NCBI GenBank assembly: GCA_015039365.1 | Contig: WION01000034.1 | Coordinates: forward strand, 186,001-250,000 | Direction of reading: 5' to 3' | Source of the DNA: Amanita rubescens | Lineage: Eukaryota; Basidiomycota; Agaricomycetes; Agaricales; Amanitaceae | Length of the DNA stretch: 64,000 nt | In this document: piece after piece, positions 12,101 to 24,420 of the stretch | Numbering within the stretch: position 1 is the first letter of the stretch | Layout: each line of letters begins with the position of its first letter | Notes under the pieces: model-generated | What the model saw: the letters and a program-made list of their open reading frames with translations, nothing else | What the model was told of the DNA's origin: nothing | Database searches by the model: none | Program-made: the position numbers and the translations under genes

Positions 12101-14012
12101 CGCGGCTAAATGTGAATCAGACGAAACGCCACCGGTCAAATATCACTTGCTCCTTGCAGAAGAAACTCGCATTCCTCTATTATCTCCGGATGAATTAGAG
12201 TCTTCTTTCCTCCTGCCGTCAATATTTCGAGCCGTGGCCATGTTTTCGACAGTGACATCACTCTCGAGATCACTTTTCACCAGTTCTCCGCTCTCCGTAA
12301 TACCCGTAACTTCACTGATGCCCGCCATAACGGCACCGGCTGCCATGGAACGCGAGAATTACCAGAGACTAGAAACGCTTGGAGATACTATTCTCAAGTT
12401 CGTTACATGCGTACAGCTTCTGGCTCAGTATCCACATTGGCATGAAGGCTTTCTCACGAGGAAGAAAGATCATGTGGTAACGAACGGGAATTTGGCAAAA
12501 GCAAACCTCAAGCGAAAGGTATACCGATGGATTATCAGAGGTATGCTTCGACTTTGAACGAATATCTAGACTCAAACGTTTTTCGCAGATAGCTTGATCA
12601 CCAAGAAGTGGAAACCTATTTATGAATCGACCTTCGGAGAAATTCTTCTCCCTCAGCAGAAAGACGAGGACGATGAAAACGTGAACGACAAGAAAATCAA
12701 GAGAAAGGGCAAATACCCAAAGAAGAAAACGCAAGCGTTATCCACCAAAGGTATCTTCACTTCCCATCCTTGAACGTATATACTCATTTCCCGTTTACAT
12801 ACAGTTCTTGCCGATGTCGTCGAATCCCTGATCGGCGCAGCCTATATTCACGGTGGTCTTGATCTAGGTTTCGAATGCATCAAGCACTTCAAGTTGGGTA
12901 TGACTCTAGCCCCGCTTGATAAACGGATCGAAGAGATGCTTGGAAGAGTCGGAACTCTAGAGAACGTACCTTTACAGCTCTCCACAGTCGAAGAAATGAT
13001 CGGATACACTTTCCAACACAAGCTCCTCCTCATCGAAGCCCTCGCCCACGCCAGCTACGAAAGCGACATTAACACCCCTTCCTACGAGCGAATGGAATTC
13101 CTCGGAGACTCCGTCCTCGACATGGTCGTGACCGATTACCTATACAACGCTCCAGGAAAAAAGTACAGTCCAGGACATATGCACCTCCGCCGATCCGCCG
13201 TCGTCAACACGCATTTCCTCGCCTACCTCTGTCTTTGCACATTTACAAAAATAGAAACGGAAATGCCTCAAATCGATATCCGATCTTGGACCTCCTCCTC
13301 CGTCAGCACAAGCCAAGAAATCTACCTCTGGAAATGCATCCTCCACTCCTCCCCTCGCATATTAGAAGACCAAACTAAAACGTTTGACAGTTTCGTCAAA
13401 TGGCGGCGGAGTATCGAGAGCGATTTAGGGCAGGGAAAGATATTCCCTTGGGCTGCCCTCACTCGACTTCAAGCTCCGAAATTCTTTAGCGATGTCGTTG
13501 AGAGTATCATTGGAGCTGTTTATCTCGACTCGCGTGGAGATTTGTCGCCGAGTGGTGCCGTCCAACGTGTCATGCGCAAGTTGGGGATTTTGGACGTGTT
13601 GGAGTGGATTGTGAGGGACGATGTGGATGTTTTTCATCCCGTGTCGAGGGTGTATCAGTGGGCGAATAAACGTGGAAAGGATGTGAAGTATAGGTATGAG
13701 AAGGAGAAGGGGACGATTGGGTGTACGATTTTGTTGGATGGGGAGGAGGTTATGGTGAGGAGGGATCAGGTGCCGGTGTTGAATGAGGTTGCTGCGGTTT
13801 CGGTTGTTGGCCTCAAGGTTGCGAATGGGACGAATGGAGAGCTTGTGGTCCTCAAAGCGGTTGATCTGCATCGCGGTAAAGTTAGCGAGGGAGAGGTCAA
13901 GTTTGCAGTTGCAGAGGCCGCAATCAAGGTGTTCAATTTGCGGGGTGCGGATGAGGATGCGATGATTTGGAAAAAGAAGAAGAAAGATAAGGGTAAAGAC
14001 AAAGCCGTTTAA
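9125..14012 (+). CDS. Dicer-like ribonuclease III
   Basis: Double-stranded-RNA endonuclease that makes small RNAs for RNA interference. Six exons (9125-9298, 9357-9778, 9831-10961, 11012-12540, 12589-12750, 12805-14012) join in frame to 1,541 codons. Domains in order: DExD/H helicase with Walker [13 protein letters not shown] near residue 40 and FDEAHHA; helicase C domain with [13 protein letters not shown] and QSRGRARR; Dicer dimerisation fold around [19 protein letters not shown]; a middle region with no clear PAZ motif; RNase IIIa, [14 protein letters not shown] with [14 protein letters not shown]; RNase IIIb, [17 protein letters not shown] with [14 protein letters not shown]; and a weak terminal dsRNA-binding-like segment ending in a lysine-rich tail. 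Both RNase III sites keep their acidic residues, so it should be active. The gene ends 62 bp from the 3' end of convergent URC1. No canonical second dsRBD is seen, as is common for fungal Dicers. Confidence 0.95.
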
Positions 14013-14074
14013 CGGTAACCAAGTTGTACAAATACACATTAGAAAGTAACTATACAATGAGAGTTTGATCGACT

Positions 14075-15986
14075 CTAATGCAACGTCTCTTCCCAAGTCC
14101 TACCCACCGTCTTGACCAAATCCTCCTGAGCCACCTTCTTCCCACTCGAGAAATACCCAGCCGCAATCTTCGCATCAATTTCCACCCTCGAATCAGGCGG
14201 AATCAAATAATCAGGAAGATCATATCGTTTCTTGATCTCGATCCCACTTTTCACAATCGCATCATACTTCATGTCGCTCATGGATATCATGTTGTCCACT
14301 TTAGTGATGCCTAGCCAGTGGAGAACGTCTGGCATTAGAGCTTGGAAGCGCATATCTTTGACGCCTGCTACGAGTTCGGTGGATTTGAAATATTTGTCTG
14401 CAGAGTCTCCACCGCGTTTGCGGAGGTTGTATACGAGGTATCTGGAGGGAGGAGTGAGATGAGAATGGTGCTTTGAAAGGAAAGCGAGTTGGACACTGAC
14501 TTGGTGACTTCACCCAATGCGCGCCCTTCTTTACGGAAGTAGACTACCACACCGACACCACCTGGGCACGAGAGGGTAAGTTACGAAGGAGGAAGGGAAG
14601 AGGTATATACCTCGTTGGGTACACCGTATGCATTCCTCGATCGCATATACCAAGTAGGGTTTGCAGGTGCAAATGTCTGATCCGAATACGTCCGATCCGT
14701 TACATTCGTCGTGAACGCGTAGGGTCAGTTCTTTACTGGTATCGGTTACATACGCGGGGTTTCCAACTAGCATAGGGCGTGTCAGCTAATCACGATCGAG
14801 AGAAAGCATAGGAAAAAAGTCCACTTTACATATATAAACAGTAAGATTGCCGATGGGCGGGAGGAACACTTTGATATCGGCACGAGTTATCAATTCGGGG
14901 TACATTCCTCCCGTTTCTTCGAACAACGCGCGTCTCAACAAGCTTTCGGATCTAAATTCACGATTAGAACGTTGCAAAAAACGAGACGAGAGAAGAACGC
15001 ACATGCCAAACCTCTCCGCCACACCAGGCAAATACCAAACTGGATCCACCGCCGCCTTGCTAATGGCTATTTCCACACCAGGCGACACATCATTCCTCTC
15101 ACTCCCATCCTCATTCCTCAACGGTATACTCTCAATAACCAGTTTCCCATCAATCTTGATATCACCCTTCTTCGCCGCTTCGTCCAACTCGCTCAGCTTC
15201 ATATGAGCCTTCGTCACCGCGATACTCGGGCGCGCGTCCAACCCTCGTTTTTCGATTTCGTCAGTAAATACTTGAGGGACGAGGTGGCCCCATGGGTCTA
15301 AGCTGACGATCTTGTGTTTGTCGTACCAAGAAGGTTGGGGTGAGATTGAGACAGGGGGTTGGGTGAGGGCGTAGTCGGGTTTGTGAGAGGGGGAAAGAGC
15401 GCCCATGGCGATGGAGAGGGCGCGGTAGATGGAGTAAGACCCGGATTGGGCGCCGATGGCGTTGCGGTGTTTAATGGAAGAAGGGAGACGAGAACATATG
15501 ACGGGCCCGCGTGTCTTTGCGTCTTGTGCGCCCCAGTTGAGCGGGTGGGGATCGATACCGTGTTGGTCGGGGTAAGCTGTCGGTCGAGTTTAGGAATGGG
15601 TGGGTTTATTAGGTAGGTGGACTTACTGCTTAGAAGGATGCGACCCGGGTAGAGTAACTTTTCCCTTTCCTTGTCCGATGTAGCTGGGGTGGAGTGTGAC
15701 CTGCCGACATGAGGGGATGACTCGAGAACTTTGGTCGCTAAAGTGGATGGTGATGTGGGCGAGCCAGGCAAGCTGAGATCTGGGTCGGATTGGACGGCTT
15801 TAGGCTCTAGGAGCGTATGGTGTTTGGCGCTGGCGATGGCGTCTAACTGAGAAAGAATGGATCAGAGACGGTCACACAGGTTGACAGAAACCATCACCAT
15901 ACCTTGGCTTGCATGGTTTGTTGCTGGATTTGCATGGCCTCCAGCTGGGCGAGGATCTGGGTGAGTACGGCGTCTGAGACGGGCAT
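14075..15986 (-). CDS. URC1: URC1-like GTP cyclohydrolase II family protein (uracil catabolism)
   Basis: Homologue of fungal URC1, a GTP cyclohydrolase II relative needed for the URC pathway of uracil degradation. Start ATG at 15984-15986 (MPVSDAVLTQILAQLEAMQ), then a Gln-rich helix and a Ser/Thr/Pro-rich linker. The amino domain typical of the family contains GPVICSRLPSSIKHRN, SIYRALSIAMGAL, DPWGHLVPQVF and RPSIAVTKAHM. The cyclohydrolase domain keeps the three zinc cysteines in RVHDECNGSDVFGSDICTCK and the basic loop YFRKEGRALGEVTKYL. The usual riboflavin-enzyme sequence here is RxEGRGIG; the RALG variant agrees with URC1 rather than true RIB1/RibA. The protein ends at ...KTVGRTWEETLH. Roughly seven exons with regular GT-AG introns. 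No defects. It is convergent with the Dicer gene, so the two transcripts may overlap at their 3' ends. Confidence 0.85.
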
Positions 15987-17259
15987 GATGGTCGTGGTTC
16001 TGGTTCAAAAGAAAGCTTAAAGACTAGCTGGCTACCCGGTAACTGCGCACGCTCGCCTCAAGTTCGCTTCGACTCCGTCGTACGTAAATCCTTAAATAAC
16101 AATAAGCTATGCAACCCCGCCCCTTGAACCGGATCTTTCGTACACTTGCGGCCCTCCGCAGAACAACCGGCCGGACCAATATAGGCTTTATTCACCTCAC
16201 CAGATGCATTATGTTGAGCTGAGATTCCCTTTCACATGATGCCCGACTAACGAACGGTCCAATGTACCGCTTTCACGCACAAATGTTGAATCAGTCCGTT
16301 CTTGCCGCCCTAACTTTTGTAGGAGAAAAAGGTTGCACGACGCCTCAAACAGTCCCTCAAACAGGGAATCATGACATGGCCCGGTATTTTCCGTGTTCAT
16401 AGACTTGACGTTGCGGATCCATTCGTGTCGAGAGCGCATGATCTTTCTGCCATTGGGATAGCGCCGAAATTGCGAGGACGGGAGCGTTGTCACCTACTGC
16501 GTCGGCAACGTCCGCGATGTCGATGTCCTGACGACGCTATCGATTCAAGTCGTGTTTGAACTCTCCTGTAATGTTTGTGAAATGTAATGACATTATGACA
16601 TTGATTGTGATTACAAGTCTACATAAAAAACCACAGCACCCAGGATTCCCGCGTGGTCCCCCACCGTGGTACTAACTAGGCGGCACTCTGGTTGACTGCG
16701 CAGATCGGACGGGATGCGGTGCTTTCAGAGTCCTATGGCCGTGGATAACTTTCTCTGTCATAAGTATCCCAAGACCCGTTTGAGTTGTGTGTGACTGTCC
16801 GCCCGCCGCCATGACAACCTAACTTTACACTACATGTACACGGCATTCTCCTCGACTTCCCCAAAAACGTGACTAGCGTTGTTTATCATAGACTGTGGGT
16901 CGCGTATCGTGATTGTACGGTAACCAACTTTTTCTAGATATCCCATCTGTCGCATGTGGTCAGATTCATGACTTGCCCTCCCGATCTTCACTCGGTTGCG
17001 ACCCCGCTTGATTGTCCAATTTCTAGATCATGATAACACACGCCCAGGGGAATAATTAATGAAGACCGGGACACGATTCTTACGACATGACAACTGCTCA
17101 CATGAACAGCAGGCTCACACCATTACTACTAACACTAACCTTCCCGACCCATCCCTGTTAGAGGAGGGGAGTTCCGCCCGACGCTTCGATGAATCACGCG
17201 GATCGCTTACTTAAAATCCAAACCCAAGAAATTTAGCTCACCCTCCAACTTCTCCCGCA
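15987..17259. other. Intergenic region, no gene seen
   Basis: Upstream of both URC1 (leftwards) and the 17.26-kb gene (rightwards), so it should contain two promoters. Short frames only, and no convincing exon or RNA gene. Confidence 0.5.
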
Positions 17260-18030
17260 ATGGCATCGGAAAGACTCGTCAAACAAGCCAAACTCTCGCT
17301 CGTCCAACACTACAGGTCGCGTCCACAACAACGACATCAATTTAGACCCTCCAATGCATATGGGGACCGTGACGATGTCTGGGAGCGGGAATTTGCGCAA
17401 TTGCTGGTTCGTCGCAAGATCCGAAGGTCTTACCGCTGACTCACTATGTGTTCCACAGGCCGACTACGACTTTACTGTGGGTGGCAGCAGCAAGCGCGAT
17501 GACCAAGTCAAGTCATGGGTAGACGAGGTCCAATATGGGACGGAGCAGACGTTATCTGAACCTTCATGGCCTCTGCAATGGGCCTCCTCGCTTCTGCGGG
17601 GAACCATAATGCCCAATTACTCATTCGGCATCGCCTCGCAAGATCCGGCTCTGTCATCAGATCCAGATGCACTCGACGAGGAACGATGGGAAGATATGAA
17701 CAGATATATGGCGGTGCCCAATTGGGATTATCTCGTGGATACGATTCATAAAGTTGAACGAAACACGACTGGAGAGATTATGGTATATTTCACCTCGTGA
17801 GTTGTTGGTTTTACGATTTTGATTCACGAAATGAGACGAGTTTGTCGTTTTTTAGGAGACATGGTGAAAAGATTAAAGAGAGGGGTGTCCTTTGCAAGGC
17901 TCGATTGCCGAAGAAAGTAAGTTGGACGGTAAATTTTCTCCGAGTTCTTGGCTTAGATTCGCACTAGCTCCTTGCGTTCTATGAAGAGAATTTGAGATGG
18001 AATGATAACGTAGTAGTGAATGGACATTAA
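17260..18030 (+). CDS. Unrecognised conserved-looking protein, four exons
   Basis: I do not recognise this protein, but its structure is convincing. ATG at 17260 (MASERLVKQAKLSLVQHYRS). Exon 1 ends at ...EFAQLL before an intron starting GTTCGT. Exon 2 begins ADYDFTVGGSSKRDDQVKSW and includes YMAVPNWDYLVDTIHKVERN. Exon 3 begins RHGEKIKERGVLCKARLPKK. Exon 4 reads LLAFYEENLRWNDNVVVNG and stops at 18028-18030. All junctions have acceptable splice sites and keep one frame, giving about 190 residues. It is soluble and charged, with no signal peptide or membrane span. It lies 124 bp upstream of TSR2 in the same direction, which may be chance. Confidence 0.6.
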
Positions 18031-18154
18031 TAACTTACTTTTCTGCTAGAACATGTAATTATTTTGAGCTGGGTTGAATATTATTCTGCGATGAGTGCCG
18101 TGGCGGCGTATTTTGAGATGGCTGGACAAACAAAAGTAAACATTACCGATCTCC

Positions 18155-18745
18155 ATGGCCGACGCCCAAAAGCGTCCACCAGCACCATTGGTTGTATTCG
18201 CACGCGGAGTCATTTCACGCTTAGCTGTTTGGCCAGTCCTACGCGTAGCCGTGCAAGAAAATTGGGGAGGCCCAAAATCCGAAGATAAACGAACATGGCT
18301 CGCTTCGGAAATCGTCGACGCATTCGAAAACCAAAATCCTCTCCCTGATGATCAATATGTCGAAGAATTGCTACTTCAAGTGATGGAAGACGAGTTCGAC
18401 TGTGTTGTAGAGGATGGAAGCGGTGAGGATGTAGGGAGGGATATCGTGAAGATGTGGATGGAATCACAAGTGGTGGATGGAAAACGCGATACGATCGCGA
18501 AATTTGAGGAGATGGCTGAAAAAATGAAAGGAAAAAAGGTCTCTGCGCAAATAACCTCTGAGGAGGATGAGGTGGATGGGGAAGGGGAGGAGGATTCTGA
18601 TGACGACGATTGGGAAGATGAAGACGAGGGACAAATGGAGGTTGATGAAGTTCCAAAACTTCTGGATCGCGGGCGCAAAAGTGAGCCAGAGGTGGATGAA
18701 GATGGCTTTACCCTTGTGAAAGGGAAGAAACCTCTACGAAGGTAG
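18155..18745 (+). CDS. TSR2: Pre-rRNA processing protein TSR2 (Rps26 chaperone)
   Basis: Single-exon gene of 196 codons. TSR2 is the escortin that carries ribosomal protein eS26 to the pre-40S particle and is required for 20S pre-rRNA processing. The family signature is present: an amino helix with FARGVISRLAVWPVLRVAVQ, the WGG motif (ENWGGPKSEDKR) near residue 43, ending with a strongly acidic, low-complexity tail (EEDSDDDDWEDEDEG) and a basic end, GKKPLRR. The acidic tail matches its role in shielding a basic r-protein. Length and domain order are as expected. The start at MADAQKRPPAP is the first ATG that keeps the whole WGG domain. Confidence 0.9.
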   Translation: MADAQKRPPAPLVVFARGVISRLAVWPVLRVAVQENWGGPKSEDKRTWLASEIVDAFENQNPLPDDQYVEELLLQVMEDEFDCVVEDGSGEDVGRDIVKMWMESQVVDGKRDTIAKFEEMAEKMKGKKVSAQITSEEDEVDGEGEEDSDDDDWEDEDEGQMEVDEVPKLLDRGRKSEPEVDEDGFTLVKGKKPLRR

Positions 18746-19515
18746 CAGCAAGGTCAGTTGAATCACATGCCCTATGCCGTCCTTGATAATTATGTTCGCT
18801 AGGGGTTCCACTCTTTGTCCATTTTAAACTCTCACCTGGGGACGTTATTGCTGTAATGCCTTACTTCGCGGTCATGTAAACGCGTGGTTGAGCTCCATAG
18901 ATAAATCGATAACCGAGCCAATTCACTCCTATTACGCCATGCTTATGGCGAGATATTGGAGAAATTCAGGCACGTAGCCTGCACGAGTCATGATTCATTC
19001 GTTCACCATCGCCATCATCGGGATTAGTGACAGTGCCCCATTATATCCGATGATGTCTTGGCCTCCATCTCATGGACTCCTAATCATCAGTGTATCAATG
19101 ATATGCTATAGCCTATTGAGATTTAGAGTTTCCAAAGTCTGCCTCGGATTGGGGATATGGACCACGGTAAACGTGACAGGAAGTGAATACTTTAATTTTC
19201 GTTATTCGGGTCGCAATGATTGATGCTTTCTCGTGAGTGCACGAATTTTCCTTTTTTTACGTTGATAACGGACGCGGTGCAAAGAAATAACCTATACACG
19301 CCCAAGCGAACCTTTTTACACATCGCTCTGTAATCCAGCATTAGTCACGGCCTTACACTCGGAAGCGACGGACGCAATAGTGAGTGGCACATATGCCTAT
19401 TCCATCTCCTAACTACGACCGCATATTCCTTGAAACGTGTAGATTTCCACCACGCCCAGAACCGAATGACAACTATAAATGGCCCATGTCCAAGTTGTAC
19501 TGTGCTACGACCACA
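18746..19515. other. Intergenic region with GH51 promoter
   Basis: No gene seen. A TATA-like CTATAAAT at 19473-19480 lies 36 bp before the ATG of the arabinofuranosidase gene and is its probable core promoter element. Confidence 0.45.
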
Positions 19516-22500
19516 ATGAAGTTCAAGTTCTTTTGTTCTGCCATTTGGATACTTGTTTCTTTCACAACCGTCAAAGCTATCACAGTCCATATCGACAGGA
19601 CGGCCAGTCACAACATTCCATCAACACTATGTACGCACCATTTCGTTTCGACGCTTGATTTTCCAACTGTTTGCGTAGGGGGAATGATGTTTGAGGTGAC
19701 TACAGATCTGTTTTCACACATTGACATGAATTTTATGCGTTTCCCGGTCAGGATATCAATGTAAGGATACTACTCAGACCTCTGTATACTTGACACTGAG
19801 GCACAAACAGCATGTGCGTAATAGCTTTTGAAGCAAGAAAAAGGCTTATCATTTTGAAGAGCGGGGATGGTGGTCTCTATGCAGAGCGTACGCTACCAGT
19901 TCGAAGGACGGCTTATTCTAACCCCCTCCCAAGTCTTACAAAATCGCGCATTCCAGCAAGTTACACCAGGAACAGACGCAGCACTCGCCGGATGGCAAGC
20001 TATAAATGCCGCTTGCATCACAGTCATTAAGGAGACGGTCCCTGTATCCCCTGCTCTTCCTAACGCAATACGGGTCGTTATTCCCAGCGGCAAATCTGAT
20101 GCTGTCGGGTTTGCCAACACCGGTTATTACGGCAAGTATAGTTGCTTTCCCTGGTCACCGATCATTCTTAACTTAGGTTTCACGATAGGGATCAAGGTAA
20201 CAGCCGGAATGCCGTATAAAGCTTCCTTCTATTATCGTTTCCCCATTTCTTCTTCATTCACCGGAACGCTCACTGTGGGCTTACAAACAACGGAAGGCCA
20301 GGTTCTGGCGGCCAGTCAAGTCCTGGTGTGCGGATCGCAGACATCCTGGAAGCAAGTCAATATCAAGCTTATTGCTACAATAACACCTCCTTCCACGGCA
20401 AATTTGTTCGCCATCACGCTTGACGGTGGCGCTGCCAATGGACAGACTATCCATTTTGCCATGTTATCGCTGTTCCCGCCTACGTTCAACGATAGGCCAA
20501 ACGGAATGAGAATAGATATTGCACAAGTATGTATGTACGTGTCACCAGATAATCCATAGTAACCAAAAACGCTTTAGGCTCTGCAGGAAGCACGGCCTTC
20601 ATTTTGGCGTTTCCCTGGTAGGAAGAAGTTTTCTGTGAATTGGTCTTTCAATCGTCACCGATACATTCTTTTGCAGGCGGAAATAATTTAGAGGGGAAAA
20701 CTGCTTCCACTAGATGGAAGTGGTACAACACGGTTCGTTCATTTTGTGGAGGGCCTCTCAGTACGGACAATCATTTATACTTTATTCAGGTTGGACCTTT
20801 ACTTGACAGACCCGGTCGCATGGGAGACTGGGGTTACGTTAACACAGAGTATGTCTCCGCTCAGCAAAATCAGTGTCATCGCACTGATTTCGTCATAGTG
20901 GTCTTGGCCTGCTAGAGTACCTTCATTGGTGCGAAGACCTAGACATGCAACCTATCATGGCTGTCTGGGCAGGTGCGTCAACTGCGGTTGTGCTTCAGGA
21001 TTCCCCGCTAATATTCGATCAGGTTACGCGCTAGGTTACGCGGTTAATGGAACTAGTGTTCCTGAGAACGCGCTTGGTCCTTACATCCAAGAAGCGATTG
21101 ACCAGGTGAGCCGATTTGTCTTTTTGGTCGGATATTGTTGATGTGTCGTGACAGATAAACTTTGTGATTGGCGATCCTGCTGATAGCGCTCCTGGTGTGT
21201 TTCGTTGAAAACACGCTACATGAAAGATTCATTGGTTCTGGTGATAGCTTCTCTCCGTGCTTCACTGGGTCACCCAGCCCCCTTCTCGCTGAAATACGTG
21301 GAAGTGGGAAATGAGGTAGGCTTGGTTCCTTGCTCTAGAGTCAGTGCATCACTTGACGCGTTCCGCAGGACTTTTTTGCCCAATCGTCGTACGTAGTCTT
21401 TTCAATGACACAAGTTAATGTTAATGAATCGTTTTATCAGATATGCATACCGTTGGGACGCCTTTGTCACTGTGCTCCGAGCCAAATTCCCTCAACTCGG
21501 TAAAACGATTACTTTTCTTTATCACTCTGCCTTATTTACCCTGATAACCAGTATTTATTTCAACTTCTTACTTGAACAAGCCTGCTCTATCACCCGCTCC
21601 AGTCAGTTACGATCTCCACGTTTACCAAATTCCCGGTACGCAATAGCAATCACTTTCTCGTGATTAAGGTCTCATGCTGCTTTTGAAGCATGGTTTGCTC
21701 AGAATACTTTCTACTATGATTCTTTCCCAGTACGCATCATTCATAAGATGCTCATGTTGGTTCAACACTGATTTTGAATAGCGAGATGGCACAAAGTTTT
21801 TCGAGGTGGGTTGGAACTTCAGTAGATTGGCAGAATGGTTTACGAACAACCATTCCCAGGGAGAATATGCGGCAATTTCGACCAATGAAACAGATCCCTT
21901 CGCCGGAAGGTTCGTTTATCCGACCATGCAAGGTATGCATTATTACATGTAGTTTAACTGATACGTTATTCTCAATATCATTAAGGCTCGGTGGCCGAAG
22001 CTGCTTTTATGACAGGATTGGAAAGGAACAGCGATATTGTGCAAGTAGATGTTTGTTTGACTGCTCAACTATTTATATTTGATTATAGTTTTGCAGCTTC
22101 GTATGCTCCACTGATGAATGTGAACGGTCTCTGCTTCGCGATCTTTGTTCAAGCTGACGTATCGTAAGCATGTATCTGATTCGCAATGGGTATGCTCACC
22201 CGTGTTGTATTACGCGATGCTCATAACTTCCCGAAATAGACACCAAATCTTCTCAGCTTTGAGTGCGTCACTCAGTACTAGTGTGGTTCTCATTCTCATT
22301 GTTGAAGTAACGTTCAGTGCCGGTGCAGTGTATAAATCTACAAGCTATTACGTTCAGAAGGTCTTCGCGCCCATCTACAGTGGCAAATTATTTTCTTAAT
22401 ATCTTTCGCAGCTCTTTAGCCTGAATCGCGGTGATGCATACTTGCCGAGCACATTGCCGAATGAGAATGGAACATTGTTTTGGAGCGTCGTCCGTCAATG

Positions 22501-22807
22501 TTCAACCAACGAAATTATCATAAAGGTGGGCCCCTCCTCGAGCATGCGAGCACGTTTAACCCCATTGCAGATTTCCAACACAATCGAAACCCCTACTGCT
22601 GTGACGTTCGTCCTCTCTTCGTCATTTAAAAATGCAGTGTCGACCGGGACTGCCCAGGTCCTATCGGCGGGGGATGCCACCACGAGCAATACGCCATCGT
22701 CGCCTAATAGTGCCGTACCTGTCACAAGAAGTATTGTGACGGGGAGACGTTTCACGTATGAAGCTCCAGGATACAGTCTCAATGTACTAACCTTTATAGC
22801 ACATTAA
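19516..22807 (+). CDS. Alpha-L-arabinofuranosidase, glycoside hydrolase family 51
   Basis: Secreted enzyme that removes terminal arabinose from arabinoxylan and arabinan, acting in plant cell-wall breakdown. Signal peptide [21 protein letters not shown], then [20 protein letters not shown], a beta-sandwich/CBM4-like region ([40 protein letters not shown]), [41 protein letters not shown], the acid/base loop KYVEVGNED, the nucleophile segment [28 protein letters not shown], and the terminal VLTFIAH. At first sight the locus looks broken, but about 20 small exons join in one frame with no lesion. Two introns start GCAAGT (20132-20188 and 22041-22088). Some exons are tiny: 19679-19695 is 17 bp and 19752-19760 is 9 bp. 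About 640 residues, as usual for fungal GH51. Confidence 0.88.
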
Positions 22808-23055
22808 CACTCACGAACGATTACGTCGCAAGTCATTACGCTTCTATTACTAGTATCTTAAAGAGGATATGAGCAATCGTGATGGAACGTTTGATGGATA
22901 TAAGAAAGCTCTCTATTCCCGCTGTCCATGATGTGTTGTTGACAATACCAATAGAAGTTTCTAAAAAAGCACAGCTTAGATATATCGGCCCTTCGCTATC
23001 GCCCGTGACGAAATTGCTGTAAACTCGTGTCAATATGTCGGTGACATGATGATTC
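22755..23055 (+). repeat. GH51 3' end and downstream DNA, source arm of an inverted duplication
   Basis: This stretch includes the last codons of the GH51 gene (CTCCAGGATACAGTCTCAAT ... TTAA) and about 250 bp downstream. It recurs in reverse complement at 24870-25140 with small indels and substitutions. Shared landmarks include ACGTCGCAAGTCATT, GATGGAACGTTTGAT, CATGATGTGTTGTTG, AAAAAAGCACAGCTTAG and CAATATGTCGGTGACATGAT. Confidence 0.8.
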
Positions 23056-23814
23056 CAATGTGTTTGCCACAAGTATATTCGCCATCCTTATCTTTAATCA
23101 CTCATGTCAAGCGAAATCGAACCCAAGGTAGAAATGGCGCGGCAATGAATCTTCCGGCCGCCGCTCCGTATTTACCGCAACGAGCGGCCCACGAGAATGG
23201 GAGACTTAAGACGTGAACACGACGTTATCACAAAGTCCAGGGCCATGTGCAATCGTTGTTGGACTCGCCAATTCATATTTTTGTACCCCTCCATCGTGGC
23301 ACATCCACCGCCCAAGGCTATTTGGGACCTCACTCAAACTCCAAGTTTCTGAAGCAATCAGCTTTCCTTCTCACCGGCCGGTAGTGTATCTTTTTTATAC
23401 CTTCTTATTTTCCTTCCGACGTATAGCTGCACAGGAACATGGCCGCGTTGGTATCAACAAATGAGGAACAAATGGGCCTGCCAAACTGAGGTCGACTCTC
23501 CAGCTGCCCTAGCTGCCACCCCCAGATGCTCCGATTGACCCGATCTGTAGTTCCCATAAGTTAGGCCGCTTTGCAAGCGACAATAATGCAGCCAAATGAG
23601 AATGATATAACGCCATGTCACGAAGAAATTGACATTTCCCGCCAAAAATGGACGCATATTAGGATGCATAGAGGTAGTCGAAGGTCACTTCGTAGACGTA
23701 GTACTCGCACCAAAGCCACGATACGACTCCGAAACGAAACATGATATTTTGAATCCGACTGGCCGGCAATCGGATCACTACGACCATGAACAGAGTAACA
23801 TCGACAAAACTGTA

Positions 23815-24420
23815 CGCTATGTCCTATTTCCTTTCCATTCCACTCTTCCAGGGGCTATGATTTTGAAAGAACAAAAGCTGTCTGGATGCTGAACTTCAAT
23901 TTCAATCCTACTACCCTGTATCAAGTCCGACGTTAAGTATATAAGAGACGTGTACATTGATATGCTGACCGTTTCTTTTCGTTCCCATGTACCAGCGAGT
24001 TCCCACTTTTTATCGGTGGGATTGAACTTTGGCCCAACGAAGGGCCGGTCCTTGGCTCTCACTCGAAACCATTAAATTTTTGCGACCCACAACATAGGAG
24101 CTAGGCGTTTGAGTGAATGTGAGCTGTTGTGCCCCGGACTTATCCAACTACGAAGGGTGAGATAAATGTGGATGTGGATACAGAAGGCCGATATTACCTC
24201 CCCCTTGTACTAATCATAAGAACAATGATTCAACTTTGTAAAAGAGATTCTACTGACCACTCGGTGCCACGCGCCGCCCCCGGCCGTTAGAAACTCCATA
24301 TTCTTTTCCTCTTCAAAGTCCGAAACTGGCAGTCGCCCTTTTTTGTAGCTTCGCGGTCGGAGCTGCGGCCACAAAAGTGGCAAATAGGAATAAAAGCAGT
24401 GCGGACGAGAACAGCATGTT
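23815..24420 (-). pseudogene. Possible small secreted protein gene, frame-broken
   Basis: A minus-strand ATG near 24418 opens a good signal peptide, MLFSSALLLFLFATFVAAAP, followed by TAKLQKRATASFG and an in-frame stop. A one-base shift would continue into FEEEKNMEFLTAGGGAWHR. Further down, two exons join as FNPTDKKWELAGTWERKET and GSRIEIEVQHPDSF, then FKIIAPGRVEWKGNRT and a stop near 23815. I cannot build one unbroken frame, so this is either a decayed gene or one with splicing I could not resolve. No family recognised. Confidence 0.3.

Noticed and set aside
13425..14096. 223-codon minus-strand frame opposite the Dicer 3' end
   Set aside because: Overlaps conserved RNase IIIb coding sequence; product is low-complexity and unlike any protein.
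19516..22807. GH51 as a decayed gene
   Set aside because: About 20 exons, including micro-exons, restore every family motif and both catalytic glutamates without a lesion.
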